Below, piece by piece: positions 9,073 to 16,690 of a stretch of DNA of 64,000 bases. This stretch comes from Micromonospora sediminicola. GTDB lineage: Bacteria; Actinomycetota; Actinomycetes; Mycobacteriales; Micromonosporaceae. Position 1 is the first letter of the stretch, and each line of letters begins with the position of its first letter. The notes below the pieces were generated by a model. It ran no database searches, had not been told where the DNA came from, and worked only from the letters and a program-made list of their open reading frames with translations. The translations under genes were made by a program, and so were the position numbers. The DNA is taken from NCBI RefSeq assembly GCF_900089585.1, contig NZ_FLRH01000003.1, positions 3,858,501-3,922,500 of the forward strand. The letters are read 5' to 3'.

Positions 9073-10094
9073 CCGGCCGGGTCGCCGGTGACCAGGTCAC
9101 CATCGCCGACGTGGCCCGCCACGCCGGGGTCGCCGCCAGCACCGTGTCGTACGTGCTCAGCGGCAAGCGCGCCATCTCGGCGACGACCCGGGGCCGGGTG
9201 CTGGCCAGTGTCCGCGCGCTGGGCTACCACCCCAACGCCGGGGCGCGGGCGCTGGCCAGCCGCCGCGCCAACGTGATCGCCCTGGTGCTGCCGCTGCGCA
9301 CCGGCATGCAGGTGCCGGTGGTGATGCGGTTCGCCACCGCGGTGGTCACCACCGCCCGCCGCCACGACCACGACGTGCTGCTGGTGACCGCCGACGAAGG
9401 GCCGGCCGGGCTGCACCGGATCGCCGGCAGCGCGTTGGTCGACGGCGTCCTGCTGATGGACGTGGAGCTGGAGGACTCCCGGGTGCCGTTGCTGCGGGAG
9501 CTGGCGCTGCCCGGCGTGCTGATCGGGCACCCGACCGACAGCAGCGGGCTGGCCTGCGTGGACCTGGACTTCCGGCGGGCCGGGGAGCTGTGCGTGGAGC
9601 ACCTGGCCGGCGCGGGGCACCGGCGGATCGCGTTGCTCGGCGCGCCGGCCGCCGTCTACGACCGGGGCACCGGCTTCGCCCACCGGACCCGGGCAGGGGT
9701 GCTGGCCGCCGCCGACCGGCTCGGCGTCGACGCGGTGGCCCGGCCCTGCGAGGAGGGACCGGCGGCGGTCCGGCGGGACCTGGAGGCGCTGCTGGCCGAC
9801 CACCCCGACGTCACCGGGCTGGTGGTGCAGAACGAGTCGGCCGTCGGGCCGGTGCTGTCGGCGTTGCCACTGCTGGGCCGGCGGGTGCCGCGGGACGTCT
9901 CGGTGGTCGCGGTGTGCCCCGACGAGCTGGCCGAGCAGTTCGGGCTGACCGGCGTGCCGGTGCCCGCCGAGGAGGTCGGCCGGCAGGCGGTGACGCTGCT
10001 GATGCGGCGGCTGCGTGACGAGCCGGTGCCGGAGGTGACCCTGCTGGAACCCCGGCTGACCGTGCGCGACACCAGCGGCCGACCCGGTCGGTGA
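9069..10094 (+). CDS. LacI-family transcriptional regulator
   Basis: 341-aa regulator with a LacI helix-turn-helix (VTIADVARHAGVAASTVSYV, residues 10-29), a hinge helix around 48-58 and a periplasmic-binding-protein-like sensor domain. It starts at the GTG that overlaps the GH3 stop codon (GTGA). An in-frame extension back to 8865 is only GH3 shadow. Translational coupling and the two GAAGCGCTTC palindromes upstream of GH3 suggest an autoregulated GH3-lacI operon. The ligand is presumably the sugar released by the GH3 enzyme. Confidence 0.92.
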   Translation: MTGRVAGDQVTIADVARHAGVAASTVSYVLSGKRAISATTRGRVLASVRALGYHPNAGARALASRRANVIALVLPLRTGMQVPVVMRFATAVVTTARRHDHDVLLVTADEGPAGLHRIAGSALVDGVLLMDVELEDSRVPLLRELALPGVLIGHPTDSSGLACVDLDFRRAGELCVEHLAGAGHRRIALLGAPAAVYDRGTGFAHRTRAGVLAAADRLGVDAVARPCEEGPAAVRRDLEALLADHPDVTGLVVQNESAVGPVLSALPLLGRRVPRDVSVVAVCPDELAEQFGLTGVPVPAEEVGRQAVTLLMRRLRDEPVPEVTLLEPRLTVRDTSGRPGR

Positions 10095-10101
10095 GGACCG
10101 G

Positions 10102-10611
10102 TCAGAGGCTGTCCGGGCGGCGCAGCGCCGGATGCTGCTCGCCCGGGGCCGCGTACCAGGGTGGGGCGTCGTCGTCGAGCGCGGTGCCGATCCGCAGCCG
10201 CGACCAGTCGTCCAGCTCGGGCAGCGCGTCCGGGGCGAACCAGGCCACCGCCAGGGACTCGTCCCCGTCGGCGGTGGCGGTGCCGCCCACGGCCCGGCAG
10301 CGGAACCAGATGTTGAGGTATTCGCAGGCGTCGCCGTTGGGATAGACCACCGGGTGGGTGGCCACGCCGGCCAGCCGCTCGATCGTCACCTCGACGCCGG
10401 TCTCCTCGCGCACCTCACGCACCAGCGCGTCGGCGGGCTGCTCGCCCGGGTCCACGGTGCCGGCGGGCACCGACCAGCGGCCGTTGTCCCCTCGGCGGGC
10501 CAGCAGCACCCGCCCCGCGTCGTCGGTCACCACGCCGCTGACCCCGTAGAGCATGAGCAGGTCGTGGCCGACGTGCCGGCGCAGCCGGGCGATGTAGGGC
10601 GACACGGGCAT
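10102..10611 (-). CDS. Nudix hydrolase
   Basis: 169-aa Nudix-fold pyrophosphatase. The complete Nudix box is visible: G51, E57, then R65-E66-V67-x-E69-E70-x-G72, which binds Mg2+ and cleaves nucleoside diphosphate-X substrates. The flanking RGDNGRWSVPAGTVDPGE is typical of MutT/ADP-ribose-type members; the substrate cannot be assigned. I place the start at the ATG at 10611. A longer frame to 10686 would overlap the SDR gene. It lies 10 bp after the SDR stop on the same strand, so it is probably the last gene of the FMO-SDR-Nudix operon, and it ends 7 bp from the convergent LacI gene. Confidence 0.9.
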   Translation of the reverse strand: MPVSPYIARLRRHVGHDLLMLYGVSGVVTDDAGRVLLARRGDNGRWSVPAGTVDPGEQPADALVREVREETGVEVTIERLAGVATHPVVYPNGDACEYLNIWFRCRAVGGTATADGDESLAVAWFAPDALPELDDWSRLRIGTALDDDAPPWYAAPGEQHPALRRPDSL

Positions 10612-10621
10612 GGCGAGCAGG

Positions 10622-11446
10622 CTACCCGCGTGCCTGGCGGTGCCGCCGCACCATCCCGGCGGCCAGCGCCGCGCCGTCCAGGTCACCGGCGGCGACGCGC
10701 CCGGCGACGGTCCGCCGCACCAGCCGGTCGGCCAGCGCCGGCGCGTGCCGGGCCAGCGCCAGCTCGACCCGGCCGCGTCGGGTGGTGGCCACGTCGCGGG
10801 GCGCGCGCCGGGCGGCGGCGGCGCGCAGGATCGCCGCGACCACTCCCTCGACCGGCTCGGGCCGGGACACCCCGCTCAGCGACAGTCCGGCGGCGACGGT
10901 GCTGTCGTGGATCGGGGAGGCGACCATGCTGGGGTAGACGACGCTGACCCCGACGTGCGTGCCGACCTCGTGGCGCAGCGCGTCGGCGTACGCGACCAGG
11001 GCCCGCTTGCTCACCCCGTACGCGGCGGCGAGGGGCAGCGGCAGCACCGCCATCCGGCTGGCCACGAAGATCACCCGGCCGCGGGCGGCCTCCAGCGCCG
11101 GCATCGCCGCGGCCGTGGTCCGCCAGGCGGCGAGCAGGTTCACCTCCAGTTGCCGGCGCACCACCTCGTCCGGGGCCAGCTCGGCGGGGGCGGGACCGCC
11201 GACGCCGGCGTTGTTGACCAGCAGGTCCAGCCCGCCGAGCCGGTCGACGGCGGCGGCCACCGCGGCCGGCGTCGCCGCCGCGTCGGTCAGGTCGACCCCG
11301 AGCACCGGCGGCGTCGCGTCGGCGTCGGCGTGCAGGTCCAGGCCGACCACGTGCGCGCCGGCGTCGGTCAGCGCGGCGCTCAGGCGCCGGCCGAACGTGC
11401 CGTGCGCGCCGGTGACCAGCACCCGCCGCCCGGCGAGCGCGCTCAC
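10622..11446 (-). CDS. Short-chain dehydrogenase/reductase
   Basis: 274-aa classical SDR oxidoreductase using NAD(P)H. The cofactor motif TGAHGTFG is at residues 12-19, the NNAG motif at 78-81, and the catalytic tetrad N103, S130, Y143 and K147 is complete. The GTG start overlaps the FMO stop codon by 4 bp (GTGA), indicating translational coupling. With the flavin monooxygenase it probably oxidises or reduces a ketone/alcohol in a lipophilic or terpenoid-like substrate, but the substrate is unknown. The C-terminal 70 residues, rich in Ala and Arg, resemble SDRs found with FMO-type monooxygenases in mycobacteria. Confidence 0.9.
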   Translation of the reverse strand: MSALAGRRVLVTGAHGTFGRRLSAALTDAGAHVVGLDLHADADATPPVLGVDLTDAAATPAAVAAAVDRLGGLDLLVNNAGVGGPAPAELAPDEVVRRQLEVNLLAAWRTTAAAMPALEAARGRVIFVASRMAVLPLPLAAAYGVSKRALVAYADALRHEVGTHVGVSVVYPSMVASPIHDSTVAAGLSLSGVSRPEPVEGVVAAILRAAAARRAPRDVATTRRGRVELALARHAPALADRLVRRTVAGRVAAGDLDGAALAAGMVRRHRQARG

Positions 11447-12753
11447 CGGGCCGCTCCGGCCCGCCGGCGGCCGGCGGCCAGTTCCCGGCGCAGCTCGGCC
11501 AGGTACGCGTCGAAGTCCACCCGCATGTGCGGCCGGCGCTGTCCCCAGCGGGCGGTGGCGGCGCGCAGCTCGGCGCGGCAGGCGGCGGCCTGGCGGTCGC
11601 GTTCCGGCGGCGCCCAGGTGCCGGCCAGCCGGGCGGCGACGAGCCGGGCCTGCGCCTCGACCAGCGGGAACGCCGCGCCGGTGGACTGCATGAGCCCGAC
11701 GAAGGCCAGGCCGGGGGCGTCCAGGTGGAACACGTGCCGGTACAGCGGCAGTCGGTCGGCGCCGTCGCCGAGCAGCGCCGGGTCGAGGAACGGCACCTCC
11801 ACCCGGTAGCCGGTGCACCAGATCACCAGGTCCACCTCGTCGACCCGGCCGCCGGTGAACTCGACCCGGTCGCCGGCGAAGCGGGCGATGCCGGGACGGG
11901 CCTGCACGTCGCCGTGGGTGAGCCGGGACAGCAGCGTGTCGGAGAGCGTCGGGTGGTCCTGGAGGAAGCCGTGCTCCGGGGCGGGCAGCCCGTAGCGGGC
12001 GGGCGGGCCGACGGTGGCGGTGAGCATGGTCTGGCTGATCCGCTGGCGCAGCCGCCAGGGCAGCCGGCGGGCCAGCGCCCCGTTGAGCGTGTCCGACGGG
12101 CGGCCGAGCAGATACTTGGGCACCACCCAGACGCCCCGGCGTAGCGACAGCAACGTCCGGGTGGCGGCGTACGAGGCGTCGACGGCGATGTCCATGGCGG
12201 AGTTGCCGCCGCCGACCACCAGGACCCGGCGGCCGGCGAGCTGCTCGGGTCCACGGTAGTCGTGGCTGTGCATCTGCTGCGCGGCGCATTCGCCGGGATA
12301 GGGCGCGGGCCGGTTCGGCACCCGGTTGTGCCCGTTGGCGACCACGACCGCCTCGACGTCGACGGTCACCGGGCCGTCCGGGCCGGTCGCGTGCACCCGC
12401 CAGCCGTCGCCGGCGGCGGTGACCCGGTCGACGGTGTGCCGCAGCCGCACCGCGTCGCGCAGGCCGAACCGGTCGGCGTAGTCGCCGAGGTAGCCGGCGA
12501 CGCGGGTGTGGTCGGGGTAGTCGGGCCAGTCGGCGGGCATCGGGTGGTCGGCGAACTCGGTGCGCCCCCGGCTGGTGTTGAGGTGCAGCGTCCGGTACGC
12601 CGGCGAGCCGGGCGCACCGTAGACCCAGAGGCCGCCGAGGGTGTCGGCGGTCTCGAACGCGACCGCCGGCACGCCGGCGTCGCCGAGCGCCTTGAGCGTG
12701 GCCAGTCCGGCCGCTCCGGCGCCGACGACCGCGACCCGGGGTGGTGCCGACAT
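11443..12753 (-). CDS. Flavin-containing monooxygenase (FMO / Baeyer-Villiger type)
   Basis: 436-aa FAD- and NADPH-dependent monooxygenase. The FAD-binding Rossmann motif GAGAAG is at residues 11-16. A degenerate FMO signature runs around MHSHDYRGPE (161-170), and the NADPH motif GGGNSA is at 181-186. The late CTGY motif (WCTGYRVEVPFL) matches the family's conserved (A/C)TGY. The ATG has a strong AAGGAGG ribosome-binding site. Immediately upstream is the dyad TTATCCA-N8-TGGATAA, nearly identical to the one in front of the TetR gene, so the FMO-SDR-Nudix operon is probably repressed by that TetR protein. Whether it N-/S-oxygenates or performs Baeyer-Villiger oxidation cannot be told. Confidence 0.9.
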   Translation of the reverse strand: MSAPPRVAVVGAGAAGLATLKALGDAGVPAVAFETADTLGGLWVYGAPGSPAYRTLHLNTSRGRTEFADHPMPADWPDYPDHTRVAGYLGDYADRFGLRDAVRLRHTVDRVTAAGDGWRVHATGPDGPVTVDVEAVVVANGHNRVPNRPAPYPGECAAQQMHSHDYRGPEQLAGRRVLVVGGGNSAMDIAVDASYAATRTLLSLRRGVWVVPKYLLGRPSDTLNGALARRLPWRLRQRISQTMLTATVGPPARYGLPAPEHGFLQDHPTLSDTLLSRLTHGDVQARPGIARFAGDRVEFTGGRVDEVDLVIWCTGYRVEVPFLDPALLGDGADRLPLYRHVFHLDAPGLAFVGLMQSTGAAFPLVEAQARLVAARLAGTWAPPERDRQAAACRAELRAATARWGQRRPHMRVDFDAYLAELRRELAAGRRRAGAAR

Positions 12754-12765
12754 GCCCGCCTCCTT

Positions 12766-12787
12766 TTATCCAACGACTGCTGGATAA
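12766..12787. promoter_or_regulatory. TetR operator, copy 1 (FMO promoter)
   Basis: TTATCCA and TGGATAA are perfect 7-bp arms separated by 8 bp. Read on the minus strand the core is ATCCAGCAGTCGTTGGAT, differing at only two central bases from the dyad at 13479-13500. Confidence 0.75.
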
Positions 12788-12808
12788 TCCCCGGTGGGCG
12801 GGACGCCG

Positions 12809-13459
12809 TCAAGGGGTGGCCGGTGGGTAGAGCCCGTCGAGCAGGCGGTGCACGAACGCCCGGAACTCACGCCGCTCCCGCGCTGCGGAGCCGGAGCGCG
12901 CGGCGAGCGCCACCACGTGCCCGTGCACCGCCCAGACCAGGCTGCGCACGGTCACGTGCGGGGCCGGCTCGACCAGCGCCCCGGCTCCCGCCGCGGCGGC
13001 GAGCAGGCGCTCGACCTGCGCGTACAGCGGCGCGGAGTAACGCCGGTCCAGCTCCGCGTGCCGCTGCGGCTCCAGCCAGCGGCGCAGCCACAGCGCGGTG
13101 GTCTCCGGCCGGTCCTCCAGGAAGTCGACGAACACGTCGACCAGTTCGTGCAGCGCGCGCAGCGCCTGACCCGGGCCGGCGGTCAGGGCCTCGGCCGCGC
13201 GCTGCCCGGCCGCCTCCAGGACCTCGCGCTCGGCGCTGAACACCCGGGCGAAGCAGGCGTCGTAGAGCTGCGCCTTGGTGCCGGTGTGGTGGGCCACCGT
13301 GGCCACGTCGACGCCGGCCGCGGCGGCCACGTCCCGGACGCTGACCGCGTCGAACCCGCGCTCGGCGAACAACGCGGTCGCGGCGGCGAGCACGAGGTCG
13401 TGGGTCGGTCGCTGGTCGTCGCGGCGGGGGCGGCCCGGCCGCCGGCGGGGCATGGTCAT
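12809..13459 (-). CDS. TetR-family transcriptional regulator
   Basis: 216-aa repressor with an N-terminal TetR helix-turn-helix (ALFAERGFDAVSVRDVAAAAGVDVATVAHH, about residues 30-60) and an all-helical ligand domain. Two Met codons (13459 and 13453) are possible starts. A purine-rich GGGGGA lies 12 bases before the first, which I use. Translation back to 13615 runs through the operator and is unlikely. It is divergent from the MFS transporter, and the shared intergenic dyad sits between them. A second copy of the dyad precedes the FMO operon, so this protein most likely controls transporter, itself and the FMO-SDR-Nudix genes. Confidence 0.9.
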   Translation of the reverse strand: MTMPRRRPGRPRRDDQRPTHDLVLAAATALFAERGFDAVSVRDVAAAAGVDVATVAHHTGTKAQLYDACFARVFSAEREVLEAAGQRAAEALTAGPGQALRALHELVDVFVDFLEDRPETTALWLRRWLEPQRHAELDRRYSAPLYAQVERLLAAAAGAGALVEPAPHVTVRSLVWAVHGHVVALAARSGSAARERREFRAFVHRLLDGLYPPATP

Positions 13460-13478
13460 CCGGCCATTGTTCCCCCTA

Positions 13479-13500
13479 CAATCCAGCATCCGTTGGATTG
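13479..13500. promoter_or_regulatory. TetR operator, copy 2 (TetR/MFS promoter)
   Basis: CAATCCA and TGGATTG are perfect 7-bp arms around GCATCCGT. It matches the dyad in the FMO promoter in spacing and in 16 of the 18 core bases, and it lies between the divergent TetR and MFS genes. Confidence 0.75.
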
Positions 13501-13529
13501 GGGCGGCGCGCCCCGGGACAGGAGACGGC

Positions 13530-14882
13530 ATGACCGGGCTGGACCAGCGGCGCGACGACGCCGTCGCCCTGCCACGCGGACCGCTGGTCGGGTTCGCCGC
13601 CGGCTCGCTCGGCATGGGTGTCTGGGTGACCGTGCCGGGGCTGCTGCTGCTCTACTTCCTCACCGACGTCCTCGCGGTCGCACCATGGCTGGCCGGGCTG
13701 ACCCTGCTGCTGCCGAAGATCGCCGACGTGCTGCTGCACCCGTGGATCGGGCACCGCTGCGACGTCGAGCAGGCCCGCCGGGGTCACCGCCGGCGGCTGC
13801 TGCTGGCCGGCTGCGCGTTGCCGGTGGCGTTCGCCGCGCTGTTCGCCGTGCCCGGCCACCTCACCGGCGCGGCCGCCGCGGGCTGGGTGGCGGTGTTCTT
13901 CGTGGCCGGCAATCTGCTGTTCGCCGCCTACCAGGTGCCCTACCTGGCCACCCCGGCCGACCTGCGGATCGGCTACCACGAGCGGACCCGGCTGATGGCG
14001 TTCCGGATGGTGGTGCTGACCCTCGGCATCCTGGTCTCCGGGCTGCTGGCGCCGCTGCTGACCGGCGGCGACGACGCCACCCGCGCCGGTTACCTGAAGA
14101 TGGCCGTGGTGCTGGCGGCCGGGATGCTCGCCGCGATGGCGGTCGGCGTGGTCGGGATCGACCGGCTGCGTCGTACCGCCGCCGCCCCGGCGGCCCCGCA
14201 CGGCGCCGGCGGGTGGCGGACGCTGGCGGCCAGCCTGCGCGACCGGCAGTTCCGCGCGCTGGTCGGCGCCTACCTGGCCATGTCGACAACCACCCACCTG
14301 GTCCTGGCCGGGGTGCCCTACTACGCCGAGTACGAGCTGGGCCGCCCCGGGCTCACCACGGTGCTCGTCGCCGCGTTCGTCGCGCCGGCGCTGCTGGTCA
14401 CGCCCGCCTGGCTGGCGTTGGCCCGCCGGGTCGGCAAGCAGCGCGCGCTGCTCGCCGGGCAGGCCGCGTTCGCCGCCGGGTCGCTGGTGCTGGCGGTCGG
14501 GCGGCCCGCGGGGCTGCCGGTGCTGGTCGCCGCCGTGGCGGTGCTCGGGGTGGCGTTCGCCGGCATGCAGCTGCTGCCGTTCTCCATGCTGCCCGATGTG
14601 ATCCGCGCCGCCGGCACCGAGCGGGCCGGCACGTACACCGGGGTGTGGACCGCGACCGAGGCCACCGGCGCGGCGCTGGGCCCCTACGCGTACGCGTTGT
14701 GCCTGGCCGCCGGCGGGTTCGTCGCGTCCTCGGCCGGGCAGACGGTGACCCAGTCCTCGGCGGCGCTGGACGCGCTGCGCTGGGGCTTCGGTCTGCTGCC
14801 CGCCGCGGTGATGGTGGTCGCGGTGCTGGTGCAACGCCGCTACACCCTCGACGGCGCGGCCCGCGCCGGGACCGGCCACTAG
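13530..14882 (+). CDS. MFS transporter, GPH (sugar:cation symporter-like) family
   Basis: 450-aa integral membrane transporter with about 12 hydrophobic helices. The N-terminus (GSLGMGVWVTVPGLLLLYFLTD) and the following charged loop (LPKIADVLLHPWIGHRCD) match the melibiose-carrier/GPH branch of the major facilitator superfamily, where the loop Asp binds the cation. The ATG has GGAGA 5 bases upstream; the longer frame from 13275 is TetR shadow. It is divergent from TetR across a clear operator dyad, so it probably imports or exports the compound that the FMO and SDR act on. The direction of transport is not evident. Confidence 0.87.
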   Translation: MTGLDQRRDDAVALPRGPLVGFAAGSLGMGVWVTVPGLLLLYFLTDVLAVAPWLAGLTLLLPKIADVLLHPWIGHRCDVEQARRGHRRRLLLAGCALPVAFAALFAVPGHLTGAAAAGWVAVFFVAGNLLFAAYQVPYLATPADLRIGYHERTRLMAFRMVVLTLGILVSGLLAPLLTGGDDATRAGYLKMAVVLAAGMLAAMAVGVVGIDRLRRTAAAPAAPHGAGGWRTLAASLRDRQFRALVGAYLAMSTTTHLVLAGVPYYAEYELGRPGLTTVLVAAFVAPALLVTPAWLALARRVGKQRALLAGQAAFAAGSLVLAVGRPAGLPVLVAAVAVLGVAFAGMQLLPFSMLPDVIRAAGTERAGTYTGVWTATEATGAALGPYAYALCLAAGGFVASSAGQTVTQSSAALDALRWGFGLLPAAVMVVAVLVQRRYTLDGAARAGTGH

Positions 14883-14894
14883 ACTTCGCCCCCG

Positions 14895-16034
14895 ATGGAC
14901 GTCGAGCCCGCCACCGAGACCCGCCCCTGCGCCCACTGTGGGCGGGAGGTGCCGCAGCGCTTCGGCGCGGGCCGCCCGTTCCGTTACTGCCGGGACAACG
15001 ACGGCGCCTGCCAGCGCGCCGCCCGCAACTCGCGCATGCGCCACCGCAACTCCCCCGGCCTGCCCGGGCAGGTGGCACGCACCTGGGAGGCGGTGGACCG
15101 GCTCGACCAGATCGTGGAGACGCTCAGCGAGGCGTTGCACGCCGAGCTGTCCCCGGCCGGGGTGGAGCGGCAGCTCGCCGAGCTGCGCGCGCAGACGGCC
15201 GCGCAGGTCGCCGCCGCGCACGCCGAACGCGACGAGGCCCGCCGCGACGCCGAGGACGCCGCCGCGGCGGCCACCCGCGACCGGCAGGACGCGCGCGCCG
15301 CACACGCCGAACGCGACGCCGCCCGGGACCGGGCCGACCGCGCCGAGACGACCGCCGCGGCGGCGGCCGAGCGGGTCGCCGCCGCCGAGGACGCCCGGGA
15401 CGCCGCCCGCGCCGAGGCGGGCGCCGCCCAGGCGCTGCGGGTGCAGGCCGAGCGGGACCGCGACGCCGCCCGCCACGAGCTGCGCACCGTGCGGGCCGAA
15501 CGCGACGGCGAGCGGCAGCGGGTCGCCGAGCTGACCGCCGAACGGGACACCGCCCGCGCCGACGCGGAGCGGGCCATCCGCTCGGCCGCCGAGGCCCTCG
15601 ACCGGGCCGAGCGGTCCCGCGTCGACACGCAGGCCGCCGCCGCCCGGGCCGTCGAGGCCGAGCAGGCGGCCCGGGCCGCCGCGGAGCGGGCCGACGCCGA
15701 GGCCGCCGCCGCGCGGCAGGCTCTCGTCGCGCGGGACCGCGCCGGCGCGGCCCGGGCCGAGGCCGAGGCGGCGGTGGAGCGACTGCGCGCCGAGGTGGCC
15801 GCCGCGGCGCAGCAGGCCGCCGCCCGTACCGCCGAGCGGGACGGGCTGGCCGCGGAGCTGGCCGACGCGCGGCGGGCCGCGAGCGCCGCCGAGGCCCGGG
15901 CGGGTGACCTGGCCGCCCGCACGGCCGCGGCCGAGGCCGAGCGGGACGCCGCGCAGCGGCGCGCCGGGCAGCTCGCCGACCAGGTCAGCGACCTGGCCAC
16001 GGCCCTGGCCCGGCTCGGCACGCGCACCGGCTGA
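14895..16034 (+). CDS. Coiled-coil protein with N-terminal CxxC zinc motif
   Basis: 379-aa protein of unknown function. Residues 1-45 contain C12-x2-C15 and C32-x6-C39 in a basic, His-rich setting (PCAHCGREVPQ, YCRDNDGACQ), suggesting a small zinc-binding, possibly nucleic-acid-contacting module. Residues about 60-110 form an amphipathic segment. From about 115 to 375 nearly the whole chain is Ala/Glu/Arg/Asp heptads, a long continuous coiled coil. There is no signal peptide or membrane helix. It starts 12 bp after the MFS stop with no obvious ribosome-binding site. Similar coiled-coil proteins in actinomycetes are labelled hypothetical or 'chromosome segregation ATPase', but no ATPase motif is present here. 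Confidence 0.75.
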   Translation: MDVEPATETRPCAHCGREVPQRFGAGRPFRYCRDNDGACQRAARNSRMRHRNSPGLPGQVARTWEAVDRLDQIVETLSEALHAELSPAGVERQLAELRAQTAAQVAAAHAERDEARRDAEDAAAAATRDRQDARAAHAERDAARDRADRAETTAAAAAERVAAAEDARDAARAEAGAAQALRVQAERDRDAARHELRTVRAERDGERQRVAELTAERDTARADAERAIRSAAEALDRAERSRVDTQAAAARAVEAEQAARAAAERADAEAAAARQALVARDRAGAARAEAEAAVERLRAEVAAAAQQAAARTAERDGLAAELADARRAASAAEARAGDLAARTAAAEAERDAAQRRAGQLADQVSDLATALARLGTRTG

Positions 16035-16092
16035 CCGGCCACGGGCTGGGACGGGACAGCGCCACACCCCGCTGCCCGGGGAGGATCGGGGC

Positions 16093-16683
16093 ATGGGAAA
16101 GACGTACGAGCGCATCGACGGCCGGCTGCGGGACTTCATCGAGGCGCAGCCGATGTTCTTCGTGGCCACCGCCCCGCTGTCCGGCGACGGCACCGTCAAC
16201 CTCTCCCCCAAGGGCCTGCGCGGTTGCCTGGCGGTGCTCGACGAGCACACCGTGGCCTACCTCGACTTCGCCGGCAGCAACGCCGAGACCATCGCCCACC
16301 TGCGGGAGAACGGCCGGGTGACGCTGATGTGGTGCGCGTTCGCCGGGCCGCCGACCATCGTGCGGGTGCACGGGCGCGGTGAGCCGGTGTTCCGCGACGA
16401 CCCGCGCTGGCCCGACCTGCTGCGGCACTTCCCGGACATCGACCCGAGCCCGCACGGGCTGCGGGCGGTGATCGTGGTGCGGGCCGAGCTGATCCGCGAC
16501 ACCTGCGGCTACACCGTGCCGCTGATGAGCTACGACACCGACCGGGACCTGCACGGGCGGCGGTTCGCCCGGGAGGACGACGCGTCGCTGAGCGCCTACT
16601 TCGCCGGCAAGGAGCACGTGGCGACCAGCATCGACGGGCTGCCCGGCTTGCCGCTGCCGTTGCCGCCCGTGCCGGCGGGGTGA
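16093..16683 (+). CDS. Pyridoxamine 5'-phosphate oxidase-fold protein
   Basis: 196-aa protein of the PPOX/split-barrel flavin-binding fold, cytoplasmic. The motif around FFVATAPLSGDGTVNLSPKG (residues 22-41) is the typical FMN-phosphate-binding strand pair of the PPOX-like 'FMN-binding, NLSPKG' subgroup. The family acts as FMN- or F420-dependent oxidoreductases of mostly unknown substrate; true pyridoxamine-phosphate oxidase activity is unlikely because its PLP-binding signature is not seen. The ATG at 16093 has GAGG 8 bases upstream. It ends 7 bp from the convergent POT transporter gene. Confidence 0.85.
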   Translation: MGKTYERIDGRLRDFIEAQPMFFVATAPLSGDGTVNLSPKGLRGCLAVLDEHTVAYLDFAGSNAETIAHLRENGRVTLMWCAFAGPPTIVRVHGRGEPVFRDDPRWPDLLRHFPDIDPSPHGLRAVIVVRAELIRDTCGYTVPLMSYDTDRDLHGRRFAREDDASLSAYFAGKEHVATSIDGLPGLPLPLPPVPAG

Positions 16684-16690
16684 GCGGCGG

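Noticed and set aside
15200..16000. Repetitive GC-rich stretch as DNA repeats
   Set aside because: It is the heptad coding region of the coiled-coil protein, with varied codons and no fixed unit length.
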